This document shows, piece by piece, positions 55,244 through 64,000 of a stretch of DNA of 64,000 bases. Position 1 is the first letter of the stretch. Each line of letters opens with the position of its first letter. A program made the translations under genes and the position numbers. The stretch spans positions 1-64,000 of the forward strand of contig JANSXF010000005.1 in assembly GCA_024743095.1 (NCBI GenBank), read 5' to 3'. This stretch comes from Flavobacteriaceae bacterium (GTDB taxonomy: Bacteria > Bacteroidota > Bacteroidia > Flavobacteriales > Flavobacteriaceae). Under the pieces are notes generated by a model that did not search any database, was not told the DNA's origin, and was given only the letters and a program-made list of their open reading frames with translations.

Positions 55244-58200
55244 TTACAAACTAATATTAACTCCAAGGGTTATTGTTCTATTGGGATATTGACCCAACTC
55301 CCATCTATCTATCCCTGGTACTAGAATATCTCCACCGTATTGTGGGTTCCCTGAAAAACCGGGAGTTCTTCCAATGCCCCTACCTCTATCCAAGTAACGA
55401 ACTTCTGGGTCAGAACCCAAATAATTGGTAATTACAAAAAGGTTCTGACCAGAAATGTACAGTCTTAATTTCTGCAATACACTATCATCTGACAAGGGTA
55501 TGGTATATCCCAGAGTCGCATTGTCCAATTTCACAAATGAAGCATCTTCCACGTACAAGGAATGCCAAACCAGCAGACCCTTGTCTTCTTCTGTAAATCC
55601 ATCGGTTATTACCGGGTTCTGTATACCTACATAGCCAGCGTGCTCATACCGTGCTCTACGTCCATTTGCAATATCATGCCCAAAGGCGCCTCGAAAGAAA
55701 AAGTTTAAGTCCCAATTCTTATACCTGAATGTATTTGCTATTCCTGCAGTTAAATCTGGGAGACCATTTCCCTGTACCGTGAAGATATCCGCTTCTTGAT
55801 TGTCAGTAGTTCGGTTGCCCTCTTCATCAAGAAAATAAGGTAGTCCTTCCGAATTATATCCGGCAAAAGTTGGCGCAATAATATTTCCAATCCTTTCACC
55901 TTCCTGAATATAGGCTGCATAGGAGCCATTTTGGGCAATTCCTTCTCCGCGCAACAGCCCTCCCCCTTCTGGAATATCATTGTTGAACTTTATTAGTTTA
56001 GTTACATTCCTTGCCGCGTTGGCACTTATTTCCCAATTAAAATCGGCTTTATTTATCGCCTGGAAGTTTATCTGCACTTCAAATCCATTTGACTCCAATT
56101 CGCCCAGGTTCACCAACGATTGATTAAATAAATTAGGAGGACTTGGGACATCGATAACATTCAATAAATCTTTAGTATTTCTTTTATAATAATCAACAGA
56201 TCCGGAAATTCGGTAATCCATGAGAGCAAAATCAATACCCACGTTCAACTCGCCTTTCTCTTCCCATTTCAAATCAGGGTTAGGGTTTGATGTGGGCTGA
56301 ATGGCCGGCAAAAAAGAACCGTCAACATACCCCTGCTGTCCCGGTATGGCCCCCAACGTTGGCAAATAAGCGTAATTCTGGGATGGAAGGTTTCCGGTGA
56401 CGCCGTATCCAACCCTCATTTTCAGTGAATTGAACGCTTTTATTTTAAAAAGATCAGTCAATTCTGCACCACCACTTAATGCCCAAAAATTACCCCATCG
56501 GTTGTTCTGACCAAATTTTGAAGACCCTTCTCTCCTATAGCTAGCAGACAAATAATAGTTGTCTTTAAATGTTAAGTTGATTCTTCCAAAAAAGGAAGCC
56601 AACAGGGATTCCTGCTTGTTGGATGCAGTTGCCCTAACACCTTCAGGATCTCTAAAACCGTTTCCAATATCCAAGTTGTTAAATGTAAGTTCATTGGTTA
56701 TAAAATCCGTATTTTCCACGCTGAAGCTCTCATCCACGATAGTCTGATACGAATATCCCAAAAGTGCAGTGTACGCCCAATCATCAGTCTCTCCTGTATA
56801 TGTGCCTGTCGCCTCAAATAATTCATTGATTTGATCATAGGAACTCCTACGAGCCCTGCCGTTTGTAGCCTCAGCACCTGCACGTGAATTAGAATAAGAA
56901 TAAACCCCTTGCTGTTCGTTTGTTGACTGTATGGAGTAACTCATCCCTAAATTCAATCCTGTAATTGGCTTATAATCCAATTTAAAGTTGCCCAAAAAAT
57001 TCTTTCGGACACCCAAATGTGGATTCAGTTTTATCATTGCAACAGGGTTATACTGCTGTTCGATAAAAGTTTCAAAATAACCCTGCTGGGGATCATCGTT
57101 TATATATACTGGAGCTGTTGGCGAAAAGGTACTGGCATGTCGCAATGCCGCTGGATTTGAGTAGTTGATTTCACGCTTCGTTACTGAAACAATAGACCCC
57201 AACGTAAGTTTATCATCCAAAAAATTTTGAGAAATATTTATCCTGGCATTCAATTGTTCAAAACCTTGATCCACAAGAGTGCCCCCAATATCCCTATAGT
57301 TAATTGAAGCTCTGTAATTGGTTGACCCATTGTTTCTTGAAAAGGAGAGGTTGTGCACGTTACTAACCCCGGTCCTCAAAATCTCATCCTCGAAGTTGGT
57401 ATTACTCCCAAAGTCCACACCGCCAAACCTAATGTTTTCCTCTGCAGTTGCCGGCCTTATCCTCCTATCATTAAGCGGTTCATCAAAAGAAACGTATGAC
57501 GAGTAGTTCAACGTAGCTTTTTCGGAGTACGAACCTTTCTTGGTCGTTACTAAAATAACCCCGGCACTACCCCTTGTACCATAAATTGCAGCTGCGGAAG
57601 CATCCTTTAATACATCAATGGATGCAATATCGTTGGGGTCAACCAAATCGAGGTTTCCTCCAATCACTCCATCGATTACAATCAAAGGTGTAGAATTGGC
57701 ACCAAGAGTACTCACACCCCTCAGCCTGATGGAAAACGGTTGGTTTAAATCACTACCCGCCTTGGTAATATCCAATCCAGCGACTTTACCTTGCAGCAAC
57801 TGTTCCGAAGTAAATACGTTTCCCTGATTAAAGTCTTCTGTGGACACACTTGCCACAGCACTTGTAATTTCCTTTTTTTGAAGGGACCCATACCCTACCA
57901 CAACAACTTCATCAAGCTTTGCCGTATCCTCGCTCAAGGTTATATCCAACTCGGTTTCGCCCTCAAGGGGCAGTTCCACCTCACGAAATCCTATGTAAGA
58001 CACCACTAAAATCGCATTTGGGTCACTTACCTGAATACTAAAATTCCCATCAAAATCTGATTGTGTACCGTTTGAAGTCCCCTTCTCAATAACTGTAGCC
58101 CCTGGAAGTGGTGCGCCCTGGCTATCCACTACAGTACCTGTCACTGTTACCTGATAATTGAAAGCACCAAAATCTCGATGGTCAACCGAAATCGATGTAA

Positions 58201-58312
58201 CTCCTGCATCAAGATTCGAGAACATTAAAAAAACCCAAATGAAACACAGTGAAGACTTCAATTCAAGTCGCTTTCGCAACTTTTCTTTTTTTAATAAAGT
58301 TAGTTTTTTCAT
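55244..58312 (-). CDS. susC: SusC/RagA-family TonB-dependent outer-membrane transporter
   Basis: 1,022 residues, full length. After a signal it has a carboxypeptidase-regulatory-like domain (VTGTVVDSQGAPLPGATVIEKG, DFDGNFSIQV, YIGFREVELPL), a plug with the family box LDEVVVVGYGSLQKKEITSAV, VSTLGANSTPLIVIDGVIGG and DASAAAIYGTRGSAGVILVTTKKG, then a long beta barrel ending in PNRTITLGVNISL. It imports oligosaccharides across the outer membrane with TonB energy. It is the first gene of the PUL and is followed 12 bases later by susD. A hairpin lies about 50 bases upstream of its start. Confidence 0.97.
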   Translation of the reverse strand: MKKLTLLKKEKLRKRLELKSSLCFIWVFLMFSNLDAGVTSISVDHRDFGAFNYQVTVTGTVVDSQGAPLPGATVIEKGTSNGTQSDFDGNFSIQVSDPNAILVVSYIGFREVELPLEGETELDITLSEDTAKLDEVVVVGYGSLQKKEITSAVASVSTEDFNQGNVFTSEQLLQGKVAGLDITKAGSDLNQPFSIRLRGVSTLGANSTPLIVIDGVIGGNLDLVDPNDIASIDVLKDASAAAIYGTRGSAGVILVTTKKGSYSEKATLNYSSYVSFDEPLNDRRIRPATAEENIRFGGVDFGSNTNFEDEILRTGVSNVHNLSFSRNNGSTNYRASINYRDIGGTLVDQGFEQLNARINISQNFLDDKLTLGSIVSVTKREINYSNPAALRHASTFSPTAPVYINDDPQQGYFETFIEQQYNPVAMIKLNPHLGVRKNFLGNFKLDYKPITGLNLGMSYSIQSTNEQQGVYSYSNSRAGAEATNGRARRSSYDQINELFEATGTYTGETDDWAYTALLGYSYQTIVDESFSVENTDFITNELTFNNLDIGNGFRDPEGVRATASNKQESLLASFFGRINLTFKDNYYLSASYRREGSSKFGQNNRWGNFWALSGGAELTDLFKIKAFNSLKMRVGYGVTGNLPSQNYAYLPTLGAIPGQQGYVDGSFLPAIQPTSNPNPDLKWEEKGELNVGIDFALMDYRISGSVDYYKRNTKDLLNVIDVPSPPNLFNQSLVNLGELESNGFEVQINFQAINKADFNWEISANAARNVTKLIKFNNDIPEGGGLLRGEGIAQNGSYAAYIQEGERIGNIIAPTFAGYNSEGLPYFLDEEGNRTTDNQEADIFTVQGNGLPDLTAGIANTFRYKNWDLNFFFRGAFGHDIANGRRARYEHAGYVGIQNPVITDGFTEEDKGLLVWHSLYVEDASFVKLDNATLGYTIPLSDDSVLQKLRLYISGQNLFVITNYLGSDPEVRYLDRGRGIGRTPGFSGNPQYGGDILVPGIDRWELGQYPNRTITLGVNISL

Positions 58313-58361
58313 AATTTAGTTTAGTTATTATTATTGGCATATTCGGCCTGATGATAATTGC

Positions 58362-58388
58362 GGGAGGGGCTAGGATTGCACCCCTCCC
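58362..58388. promoter_or_regulatory. GC-rich hairpin between susC and its promoter region
   Basis: GGGAGGGG (58362-58369) faces CCCCTCCC (58381-58388), a perfect 8-bp stem in AT-rich sequence. Read on the plus strand it is followed by ATTTTTCTTTTC and so looks like a terminator for a transcript coming out of the start of susC. Read on the minus strand it is a leader hairpin of the susC mRNA. No plus-strand gene ends here, so a cis-antisense RNA or a leader control element is possible. Confidence 0.5.
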
Positions 58389-58839
58389 ATTTTTCTTTTC
58401 AAATATTTCTTTCTTAAAAGTTATTTTTTCAAACTCTTTGTTTCCAAAGGAAATATTTGGAATTATACTTTTAATATTTTAACCACTCTCTCTTTGCGTG
58501 ATCATAAATAAACCGCTAATATTTCAGCTAATTTAATAATTTTTTTAATATATGTAAAAATTAAGTTTATTTTTTTGCTGAAAATATTTTAAGTAAGGTC
58601 CTTGCCCAGTCATTTAGATTGAAAAGTGTATTAGGTTTCAAATGGTCAATTGCATTAAAATGCCAATGACACTTTAAATAATTCGAAAAATGTCATCACA
58701 GTTGAAACAAACCAACGTATTACAGTGTTCAATTTATAGGTTATGCAATGGAAAGACTATAAAAAAATTGGACACCTTAATAAAATAGGTGAAGACATAC
58801 CTTAATAAGAAATTAATGAACCCTTTTGCAGGTAAGTGT
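58389..58839. other. 451-base AT-rich gap with the PUL promoter
   Basis: AT-rich sequence between the susC leader and the Nudix regulator. Both neighbours are on the minus strand, so the PUL promoter should be here. No box matching TAnnTTTG at the right distance could be fixed, but TTTG-rich stretches occur near 58430-58460. I see no gene or repeat. Confidence 0.35.
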
Positions 58840-59553
58840 TTAAAATTGGATTACCTCTCTTAGTTTATCGAAGTCTCCATTGTTCATAGATGAATTTTCC
58901 AGGCTTTTTTCTTTAAAGTGATAAAGAAAAGCACCTTTTCGTGAAGTGGATTTATCTTTTTTATTGGTTTTATTCAAAATCCCCAGAGATAAAATCTTTT
59001 TTCGAAAATTCCTTGAATCGAACTCAGTATTGTAAATACTTTCGTAGAGCGTCTGCAATTGAGGTAGTGTAAAAAATTCCGGTAGCAGCTCAAAGCCTAT
59101 CGGTTTATTCCTCGCACGCAACCTAAGTCGCCTTATAGCATCCTTGACCATTTGTCCATGATCTAAAATAAGATCTGGGATTTCTTCAAAATCAAACCAA
59201 TGTGCGTCATGACTTTCGGTAGACTTCAAGTTAAACTCATCTATTCTGATTAGACTATAGTACACTACCGATATTACTCGTTCCAAAGGATCTCTTTGGA
59301 CCGCGCCATATGTTTTGAGCTGACGGAGGTATACGTTATCCAAACCAGACAACTTATATAAAATCTGATTTGCGCTATCATCCAAAGAAACATCGTTATC
59401 AATCAATTCTCCAATCAAAGACCACGACCCTTTAAATGGATCAATCTTTCTTTTAAACAACAATAACTTTAGTCGCTCGGAATCAAATCCAAAAATAACA
59501 CAGTCTATGGCGACGGATACCCTTTGGTTGGGATTGTATCTGGTTGAAATCAA
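58840..59553 (-). CDS. NrtR-type Nudix-domain transcriptional regulator
   Basis: 237 residues. Residues 10-140 form a Nudix fold (VAIDCVIFGFDSERLKLLLFKR, GSWSLIGELIDNDVSLDDSA, AVQRDPLERVISVVYYSLI). The Nudix box has lost its REXXEE core, so it binds rather than hydrolyses its ligand. Residues 150-230 are a winged helix (FELLPEFFTLPQLQTLYESIYN, FRKKILSLGIL). Such proteins in Bacteroidota control sugar-utilisation genes. It is divergent from galK-galT, with the palindrome at 59684 between them, and is near the PUL, so it is probably the galactose regulator. The effector is unknown. Confidence 0.85.
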   Translation of the reverse strand: MISTRYNPNQRVSVAIDCVIFGFDSERLKLLLFKRKIDPFKGSWSLIGELIDNDVSLDDSANQILYKLSGLDNVYLRQLKTYGAVQRDPLERVISVVYYSLIRIDEFNLKSTESHDAHWFDFEEIPDLILDHGQMVKDAIRRLRLRARNKPIGFELLPEFFTLPQLQTLYESIYNTEFDSRNFRKKILSLGILNKTNKKDKSTSRKGAFLYHFKEKSLENSSMNNGDFDKLREVIQF

Positions 59554-59683
59554 AATCTTTAAATATAATAATAGCTATATAAATGCAAATATAATACTTC
59601 AAAGTAGAACTGGTCATTTGTAAATAAGTGATTTAGGCTATTTAATATTTGCTTAAAACACAATTGAAGATTGTCTAGTAAAA

Positions 59684-59701
59684 TAATAAACGTTTTTATT
59701 A
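59684..59701. promoter_or_regulatory. Palindromic operator candidate of galK-galT
   Basis: TAATAAACGTTTTTATTA: perfect 7-bp arms TAATAAA and TTTATTA with a 4-base spacer, 34 bases upstream of the galK start codon and in the gap shared with the Nudix regulator. It is the most regular palindrome there and fits a dimeric regulator that controls galKT and perhaps itself. Confidence 0.5.
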
Positions 59702-59735
59702 CATTTATACCCTTAAAAATTAGACAAAATCAATC

Positions 59736-60869
59736 ATGACAGATATTGACCCTTCATTTGTTCCTGAAATTATTATAGAATCCCCTGGTCGAATTAATTT
59801 TATTGGAGGCCATACAGACTACAACAATGGTTTCGTATTACCCGCTGCCATAGATAAAAAAATTCGCTTTTACTTCCGAAAAATAGATTCTCTAGAGAAT
59901 GCAATGATTTTCAGCAAACAATATGAGCACCCAATAAAAATCAACCTATCACATATCGTAAAGAGCGATGTTATCTGGGAAAACTATATCCTGGGGGTTA
60001 TTCTTCAAATCCAAAAACTGGGTAAAAAGCTCCGCGGGTTTGAATGTGTAATTGACTCTAATTTACCTATTGGATCGGGCTTGAGTTCCTCTGCTGCTTT
60101 AGAATGTGGCATGGCATTTGGTCTTGATAAGCTTTTTGAATTAAACCTTACCAAAACCGAGATGGTTCAACTTTCTATGCAGGCCGAACACGAATTTGTA
60201 GGTACAAAATGTGGTATTATGGATCAGTTTGCTTCAGTCAATGGCAAGAAAGACAACGCGATTTTGCTCGATTGTAGAAGTAAGGAATATAGATATATAC
60301 CCACTGTCCTTGACCCCTACAAAATAGTTCTTCTCAACACCAATGTTTCCCATCAACTTTCAGATGGACAGTATAATTCAAGGCAAGATGAGTGTGCGGA
60401 AGCAGTTTCCATAATACAAAAAAAATTTCCGGAAGTCAATTCATTAAGGGACGTTAGTTTATCAATGCTTGAAGTAAGTAAACAAAGTCTATCGCCAATC
60501 CATTATAAACGCGCTCTTTTCGTGGTACAGGAAAATGAAAGAGTTTTAAAATCAGTAAAGGCTTTAGAAGAGAATAATATTGAGGAGCTCGGAAAACTTA
60601 TTTATGCCAGCCATGATGGCCTAAGGAATCTTTATGAGATCACTTGTCCAGAACTGGACTATTTGATTGATTTCTCCAAAAACAAAGAATATGTTATGGG
60701 TGCAAGAGTCATGGGAGGCGGATTTGGCGGATGCACCATCAATTTAGTGTATGAAGATTTTGTGAAACCTTATATCGAAGAAGTTTCAAAAGCCTACAAG
60801 GAAAAATTCAATATTGACCTAAGTGCCTTTGAGGTAAACCTGAGCAATGGCACAACACTTAGAAAATAA
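59736..60869 (+). CDS. galK: Galactokinase
   Basis: 377 residues, normal length. GHMP-kinase motifs are complete: SPGRINFIGGHTDYNNGFVLPAAI (galactokinase signature), LPIGSGLSSSAALE (ATP-binding) and MGARVMGGGFGGCTINLV. It phosphorylates galactose on carbon 1 in the cytoplasm, the first Leloir step. It is followed by galT; with the galT start chosen here the gap is 4 bases, so the pair is an operon. The gene is divergent from the Nudix regulator. Confidence 0.97.
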   Translation: MTDIDPSFVPEIIIESPGRINFIGGHTDYNNGFVLPAAIDKKIRFYFRKIDSLENAMIFSKQYEHPIKINLSHIVKSDVIWENYILGVILQIQKLGKKLRGFECVIDSNLPIGSGLSSSAALECGMAFGLDKLFELNLTKTEMVQLSMQAEHEFVGTKCGIMDQFASVNGKKDNAILLDCRSKEYRYIPTVLDPYKIVLLNTNVSHQLSDGQYNSRQDECAEAVSIIQKKFPEVNSLRDVSLSMLEVSKQSLSPIHYKRALFVVQENERVLKSVKALEENNIEELGKLIYASHDGLRNLYEITCPELDYLIDFSKNKEYVMGARVMGGGFGGCTINLVYEDFVKPYIEEVSKAYKEKFNIDLSAFEVNLSNGTTLRK

Positions 60870-60873
60870 GCAC

Positions 60874-61914
60874 ATGAATCTATATGACAACTCTCATTAT
60901 CGATTAAACATACTAACCAATGAATGGGTGTTGGTTACGCCGCACAGGACCAAACGGCCTTGGCAGGGAAAGAAAGAAAGCCTACCTGCAACTCAGGCCG
61001 AAACTTATGATCCATCATGCTATTTGTGCCCCGGGAACAAAAGGGCCAGCGGGGACACCAACCCCAACTATACCGAACCCTATTCATTTGTTAACGATTT
61101 TTCTGCGCTACTCCCAGAAGTAGTAACCGAGGAACATCAGAATAACCTAATGCAAGCGAAAAGTGAAAGTGGTATCTGCAAGGTCGTCTGTTTTTCACCA
61201 GACCATTCCCTGACCTTGCCTGTCATGAGGACCTCTGAAATAGAGAAAGTCATTTCGCTGTGGCAAAAAGAGTATAAAGAATTGGGCGATCTACCCGATA
61301 TCAACCATGTTTTGATTTTTGAAAATAAAGGAGCCATTATGGGATGTAGCAATCCCCATCCGCATGGTCAAATTTGGGCGCAAAAATCAATTCCTACGGA
61401 AGCCCTCAAAAAGTGTAATTCATTGGAAGCGTATTGGAACCAGCACCAACGAAGCATTTTAGAAGATTACATACAGCAAGAAATTGAGGCCAACGAGCGA
61501 ATTATCTCCCTTAACAATGATTTTGTGGCCCTTGTGCCCTATTGGGCAGTTTGGCCTTATGAGGTTATGATCACGCCAATAAAAAAGCTTACCTCCATTT
61601 CGGAGTTGGATGAAAGCCAAAAAAGGTCCTTCGCTGAAATCATAAAGACCGTAACCATTCGCTACGACAACCTTTTTGAGACGAGTTTTCCGTATTCTGC
61701 GGGCATCAATCAGGCACCCACAGATGGTAAAGACCATCCGGAGTGGCATTTCCACATGTCGTTTTATCCTCCATTGCTACGTTCGGCCACCGTTAAAAAA
61801 TTCATGGTGGGCTACGAAATGTTCGCCAATCCGCAAAGGGACATCACCGCCGAACAAGTTGCAGACACACTAAAGCAGTTACCCACAAAGCATTATAGCC
61901 AAAACCCAAGATAA
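60874..61914 (+). CDS. galT: Galactose-1-phosphate uridylyltransferase
   Basis: 346 residues from the chosen ATG at 60874 (MNLYDNSHYRLN); an upstream ATG at 60847 would overlap galK by 23 bases. Motifs are TNEWVLVTPHRTKRPW, CYLCPGNKRASG with zinc-binding cysteines, SNPHPHGQIWA with the active-site histidine, and EWHFHMSFYPPLLRS. It swaps UMP between UDP-glucose and galactose-1-phosphate, producing UDP-galactose for GalE. It ends in a terminator that overlaps its last codons. Confidence 0.96.
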   Translation: MNLYDNSHYRLNILTNEWVLVTPHRTKRPWQGKKESLPATQAETYDPSCYLCPGNKRASGDTNPNYTEPYSFVNDFSALLPEVVTEEHQNNLMQAKSESGICKVVCFSPDHSLTLPVMRTSEIEKVISLWQKEYKELGDLPDINHVLIFENKGAIMGCSNPHPHGQIWAQKSIPTEALKKCNSLEAYWNQHQRSILEDYIQQEIEANERIISLNNDFVALVPYWAVWPYEVMITPIKKLTSISELDESQKRSFAEIIKTVTIRYDNLFETSFPYSAGINQAPTDGKDHPEWHFHMSFYPPLLRSATVKKFMVGYEMFANPQRDITAEQVADTLKQLPTKHYSQNPR

Positions 61915-61935
61915 AGGGTTTTGGGTCTGTTTTTC
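61899..61935 (+). terminator. Terminator of galK-galT
   Basis: CCAAAACCC (61899-61907) pairs with GGGTTTTGG (61916-61924) and is followed by a T-rich run. The hairpin overlaps the galT stop codon. The converging hydrolase gene ends 29 bases after the galT stop. Confidence 0.85.
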
Positions 61936-61942
61936 TTTGTAG

Positions 61943-63007
61943 TTAATCTACTCCGTTCAACTTCTTGATCAAGTCAGCCTCATCTTGGCGGTAAGGGGTT
62001 CCATCCTTCCTGAAGATGTCATGGAACCACTCAACTGGTTCTTCACCACTCTCAATTGGAGTATCCCACTGGTAAATGGTATTGGTTTTTCCCTTGACCA
62101 ACCCCCAGTTGATGGCTCCGATGTTTTCTTCCTTCAGCATGGGCATGATGTTGGAAAATCTACTGTTTCGGGTTCGCGCCATATATTCGGTACAGATCAT
62201 GGGTCTTCCATGTGTCCTCAACAATTGTATGATCAATTTATGGTCTTCAGTGTCTCCGTAGTGGTGATAGGTAATAATGTCCGAGTTCAATGCCTGAAAC
62301 GCATTTAGGTCCACCAATCCCCATGACCAGATTCCAGCTGAAAGGGGTTGGGACGGATTGACTTCCCTTGCCCATGAAAATACGGCCTTTAACAACGGCA
62401 TGGAATCGTTTATCTTACCGGTGTTGCCCGGTTCATTGTATAAATCCCACAGCAGCACGCGGTCGTCATCCTTGAAAGTAATCAAAATATCCTTTACGTA
62501 GGTTTCCAAAAAAGGAAAATTAGCCACATTCTTTGAAGCGGGGTCGCCTGGATCCTGCATCCAACCGGAATTATGGGTTCCCGTAATAGGCTCTGGTTGC
62601 TTGCCGATTTTCGGTTCCTTTCCCCAAACATCATCAAAAAATACGAACATGGTCTTGATTCCTTTACTATCAGAAATGTCCAAATATTGATCTATTCTTT
62701 TTTTGAACCCTTTTGGGTCTTGCTTATACACAAGACTGTGGAGATAGACCCGCATTACATTCATGCCGATACCTTGGGCATACCCCAATTCCCTTTCAAT
62801 AGCTTCTGGATCAAAAGTATCTTCTTGCCACATCTCCAATTGATTGATGGCATTACTCGGTATGAAATTAGCACCGTTAATCCATTTGTACTGTGCATAC
62901 CATTTCTCCGCTTTTTCTATGGACCATTTTTCCAATTTTCCGGATTGCCCCTGAATCAGGCCAAAAGTCATTACTAGGGCTATTGTCAATATATTTTTGA
63001 TCTTCAT
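61943..63007 (-). CDS. Glycoside hydrolase, GH5-like (clan A), secreted
   Basis: 354 residues. A cleavable signal peptide (NILTIALVMTFGLIQGQ) sends it to the periplasm. It is a TIM barrel of the GH-A type: WINGANFIPSN, GMNVMRVYLHSLVY, VLLWDLYNEPGN with the acid/base glutamate after Asn, TYHHYGD and PMICTEYMAR with the nucleophile glutamate. Family members cleave beta-glycosidic bonds; the substrate cannot be set by sequence alone, though context suggests a galactan or mannan-type chain. It lies downstream of the symporter remnant on the same strand and converges on galT. Confidence 0.8.
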   Translation of the reverse strand: MKIKNILTIALVMTFGLIQGQSGKLEKWSIEKAEKWYAQYKWINGANFIPSNAINQLEMWQEDTFDPEAIERELGYAQGIGMNVMRVYLHSLVYKQDPKGFKKRIDQYLDISDSKGIKTMFVFFDDVWGKEPKIGKQPEPITGTHNSGWMQDPGDPASKNVANFPFLETYVKDILITFKDDDRVLLWDLYNEPGNTGKINDSMPLLKAVFSWAREVNPSQPLSAGIWSWGLVDLNAFQALNSDIITYHHYGDTEDHKLIIQLLRTHGRPMICTEYMARTRNSRFSNIMPMLKEENIGAINWGLVKGKTNTIYQWDTPIESGEEPVEWFHDIFRKDGTPYRQDEADLIKKLNGVD

Positions 63008-63101
63008 TTTATGATTTGATTTTATACTTCTTAAATTATTGTTTAGTCTTCATTTGGGATGATTATTCTATTTTTATGTTTGGGTTGATTCCATCAATAT
63101 A

Positions 63102-63950
63102 TCAACACATCAATGCATAAATAGCCGTTAAAATCAGCATGATGGCAAATGCACCTATATTGAATTTAGGGCTAGTTTTGAACACTTCTTTTTTCAATAT
63201 AATGCCTTTGGGGTCATCCTTACCCCTATTTTGAAGGTAACTCACCGATATGATCACCAGTATGGTAATTTAACAGGTATACCCCATTTGGTCCATCAAT
63301 GGCAGGTTTGGAAACAACCCTTCCAATGCACTTCCCGATGCCCACTCTTTTGGTCCAACCTTAAAGAACATAGCCACAGGAATGGAACTCAACACACCAA
63401 CAATGGCACCCTTGTTCGTGGTCTTTTTCCAGAAAAGTCCCAATAAAAAGACGGCCAAGATACCAGGGCTTACAACTCCTGTATATTCTTGAATAAACTG
63501 AAATGCTTGGTCAATACCACCCAAAAGTGGTGCAACGACTACGGCAATACCCAATGCTACCGCTGCGGAGATTCGACCCATACCCACGGTTTGCCTATTG
63601 TCGGCATTTGGATTGATCAATTGTTTATAGATGTCCATGGTGAAAATGGCTGAAGTAGAATTGAGCATGAAAGCGAGGGAAGATACAATGGCTGCCGCCA
63701 GAGCCGCAATGGCCAGTCCCAAGGCAAATCCCGAGCCTGACATTCCAATAAATTGTTCCGCGGAAATATTGGCCGCAATAAGTGATGCTCCAATGGCCCA
63801 CCATGGAAGCGATTTGCTGGCCAAAAAACAGTCCTCCGCATTTTTCTGATGCCCATCTTTCTTGCGTGATACCCAAAGTCCCACTCCCAATATTACAAGA
63901 GCATATGCAATGAAGACAAAATAGTCCCAAAACTCAAAGCTATTTTCCAT
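63102..63950 (-). pseudogene. Sodium:solute symporter (SSS), decayed
   Basis: The frame opens at 63950 with transmembrane segments of the SSS family (FWDYFVFIAYALVILGVGLW, SLPWWAIGASLIAANISAEQF). After GFALGLAIA, about residue 82, it jumps straight to AAAIVSSLAFMLNSTSAIFT, a segment that in full-length members (about 540 residues) lies some 250 residues further on. So an in-frame internal deletion has removed several membrane helices. A TAA at 63270-63272 then stops it, but the same frame continues as ITILVIISVSYLQNRGKDDP and FNIGAFAIMLILTAIYALMC to TGA at 63102-63104. Two lesions make it a pseudogene. The family imports sugars with sodium. Confidence 0.85.
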
Positions 63951-64000
63951 ACTTGTTTAGTTGGTTTGTTTTATGTGCTTGTGTTTTTTCTATGGCAATC

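Noticed and set aside
60847-60873. Upstream start of galT
   Set aside because: It would overlap galK by 23 bases and add nine residues that are not conserved in the family; ATG at 60874 begins the usual N terminus.
63270-63950. Complete short symporter gene
   Set aside because: 226 residues is less than half the family length and the frame continues as family sequence after the stop.
1-64000. CRISPR arrays, tRNA and rRNA genes
   Set aside because: No regularly spaced repeats, no tRNA-like cloverleaf and no rRNA sequence were recognised on reading; short genes could still be missed by eye.

Overview
The window reads as the chromosome of a marine flavobacterium (Bacteroidota, Flavobacteriaceae-like). 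The grounds are a SusC/SusD pair with a sulfatase and FG-GAP lipoproteins, an NrtR-type Nudix sugar regulator beside galK-galT, a BfmA/BtgA mobilisation protein, low GC, and the absence of clear Shine-Dalgarno sequences. No rRNA, tRNA or CRISPR array was seen.

Layout. (1) 1-900: insertion and decay debris, namely the start of an ISL3-type transposase and a broken metallophosphoesterase. (2) 897-18311: one tightly packed minus-strand operon of eight genes. It encodes an AbiEi-like regulator, an AbiEii-like nucleotidyltransferase, a type I DNA methylase, a specificity subunit, a giant NERD/Ser-Thr kinase/P-loop protein, a protein of unknown fold, a 1,809-residue HerA/FtsK-like ATPase with an apparent PD-(D/E)XK nuclease motif, and a PP2C phosphatase. 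There is no HsdR. The set resembles the methylation-associated defence system (MADS) but carries an AbiE-like pair and a phosphatase, and is the best candidate for an undescribed variant. (3) 18.5-34.5 kb: a decayed mobilisable island with replication-type genes, a HEPN protein, BfmA/BtgA, RadC-like and SSB proteins. It also holds a giant exonuclease-RecQ-UvrD fusion gene broken by a stop codon and by an IS4-family insertion with a 10-bp target duplication. Two diverged copies of a noncoding element of about 300 bp bracket the helicase part. (4) 34.6-38.7 kb: plus-strand genes for a YqiA-like esterase, a WYL regulator, a BCS1-like AAA ATPase and a PD-(D/E)XK nuclease, followed by a strong terminator and an IS256 remnant. 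(5) 39.5-64 kb: a polysaccharide utilisation locus with SusC, SusD, three tandem ~1,120-1,140-residue FG-GAP/ASPIC-UnbV lipoproteins, a small lipoprotein, a sulfatase and galE. Next to it lie a Nudix regulator, galK and galT, a GH5-like hydrolase and a decayed sodium:solute symporter.

How the genes may work together. In the defence operon the methylase and specificity subunit would mark self DNA, the large ATPases and nuclease motifs would act on invaders, and the kinase/phosphatase pair would set a signalling state; the AbiE-like pair would autoregulate the operon through a nested palindrome just upstream. In the PUL, SusCD imports a sulfated, probably galactose-containing glycan, the sulfatase desulfates it, and GalK/GalT/GalE pass galactose into the Leloir pathway under control of the Nudix repressor. 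These roles are inferred from family knowledge and gene order.
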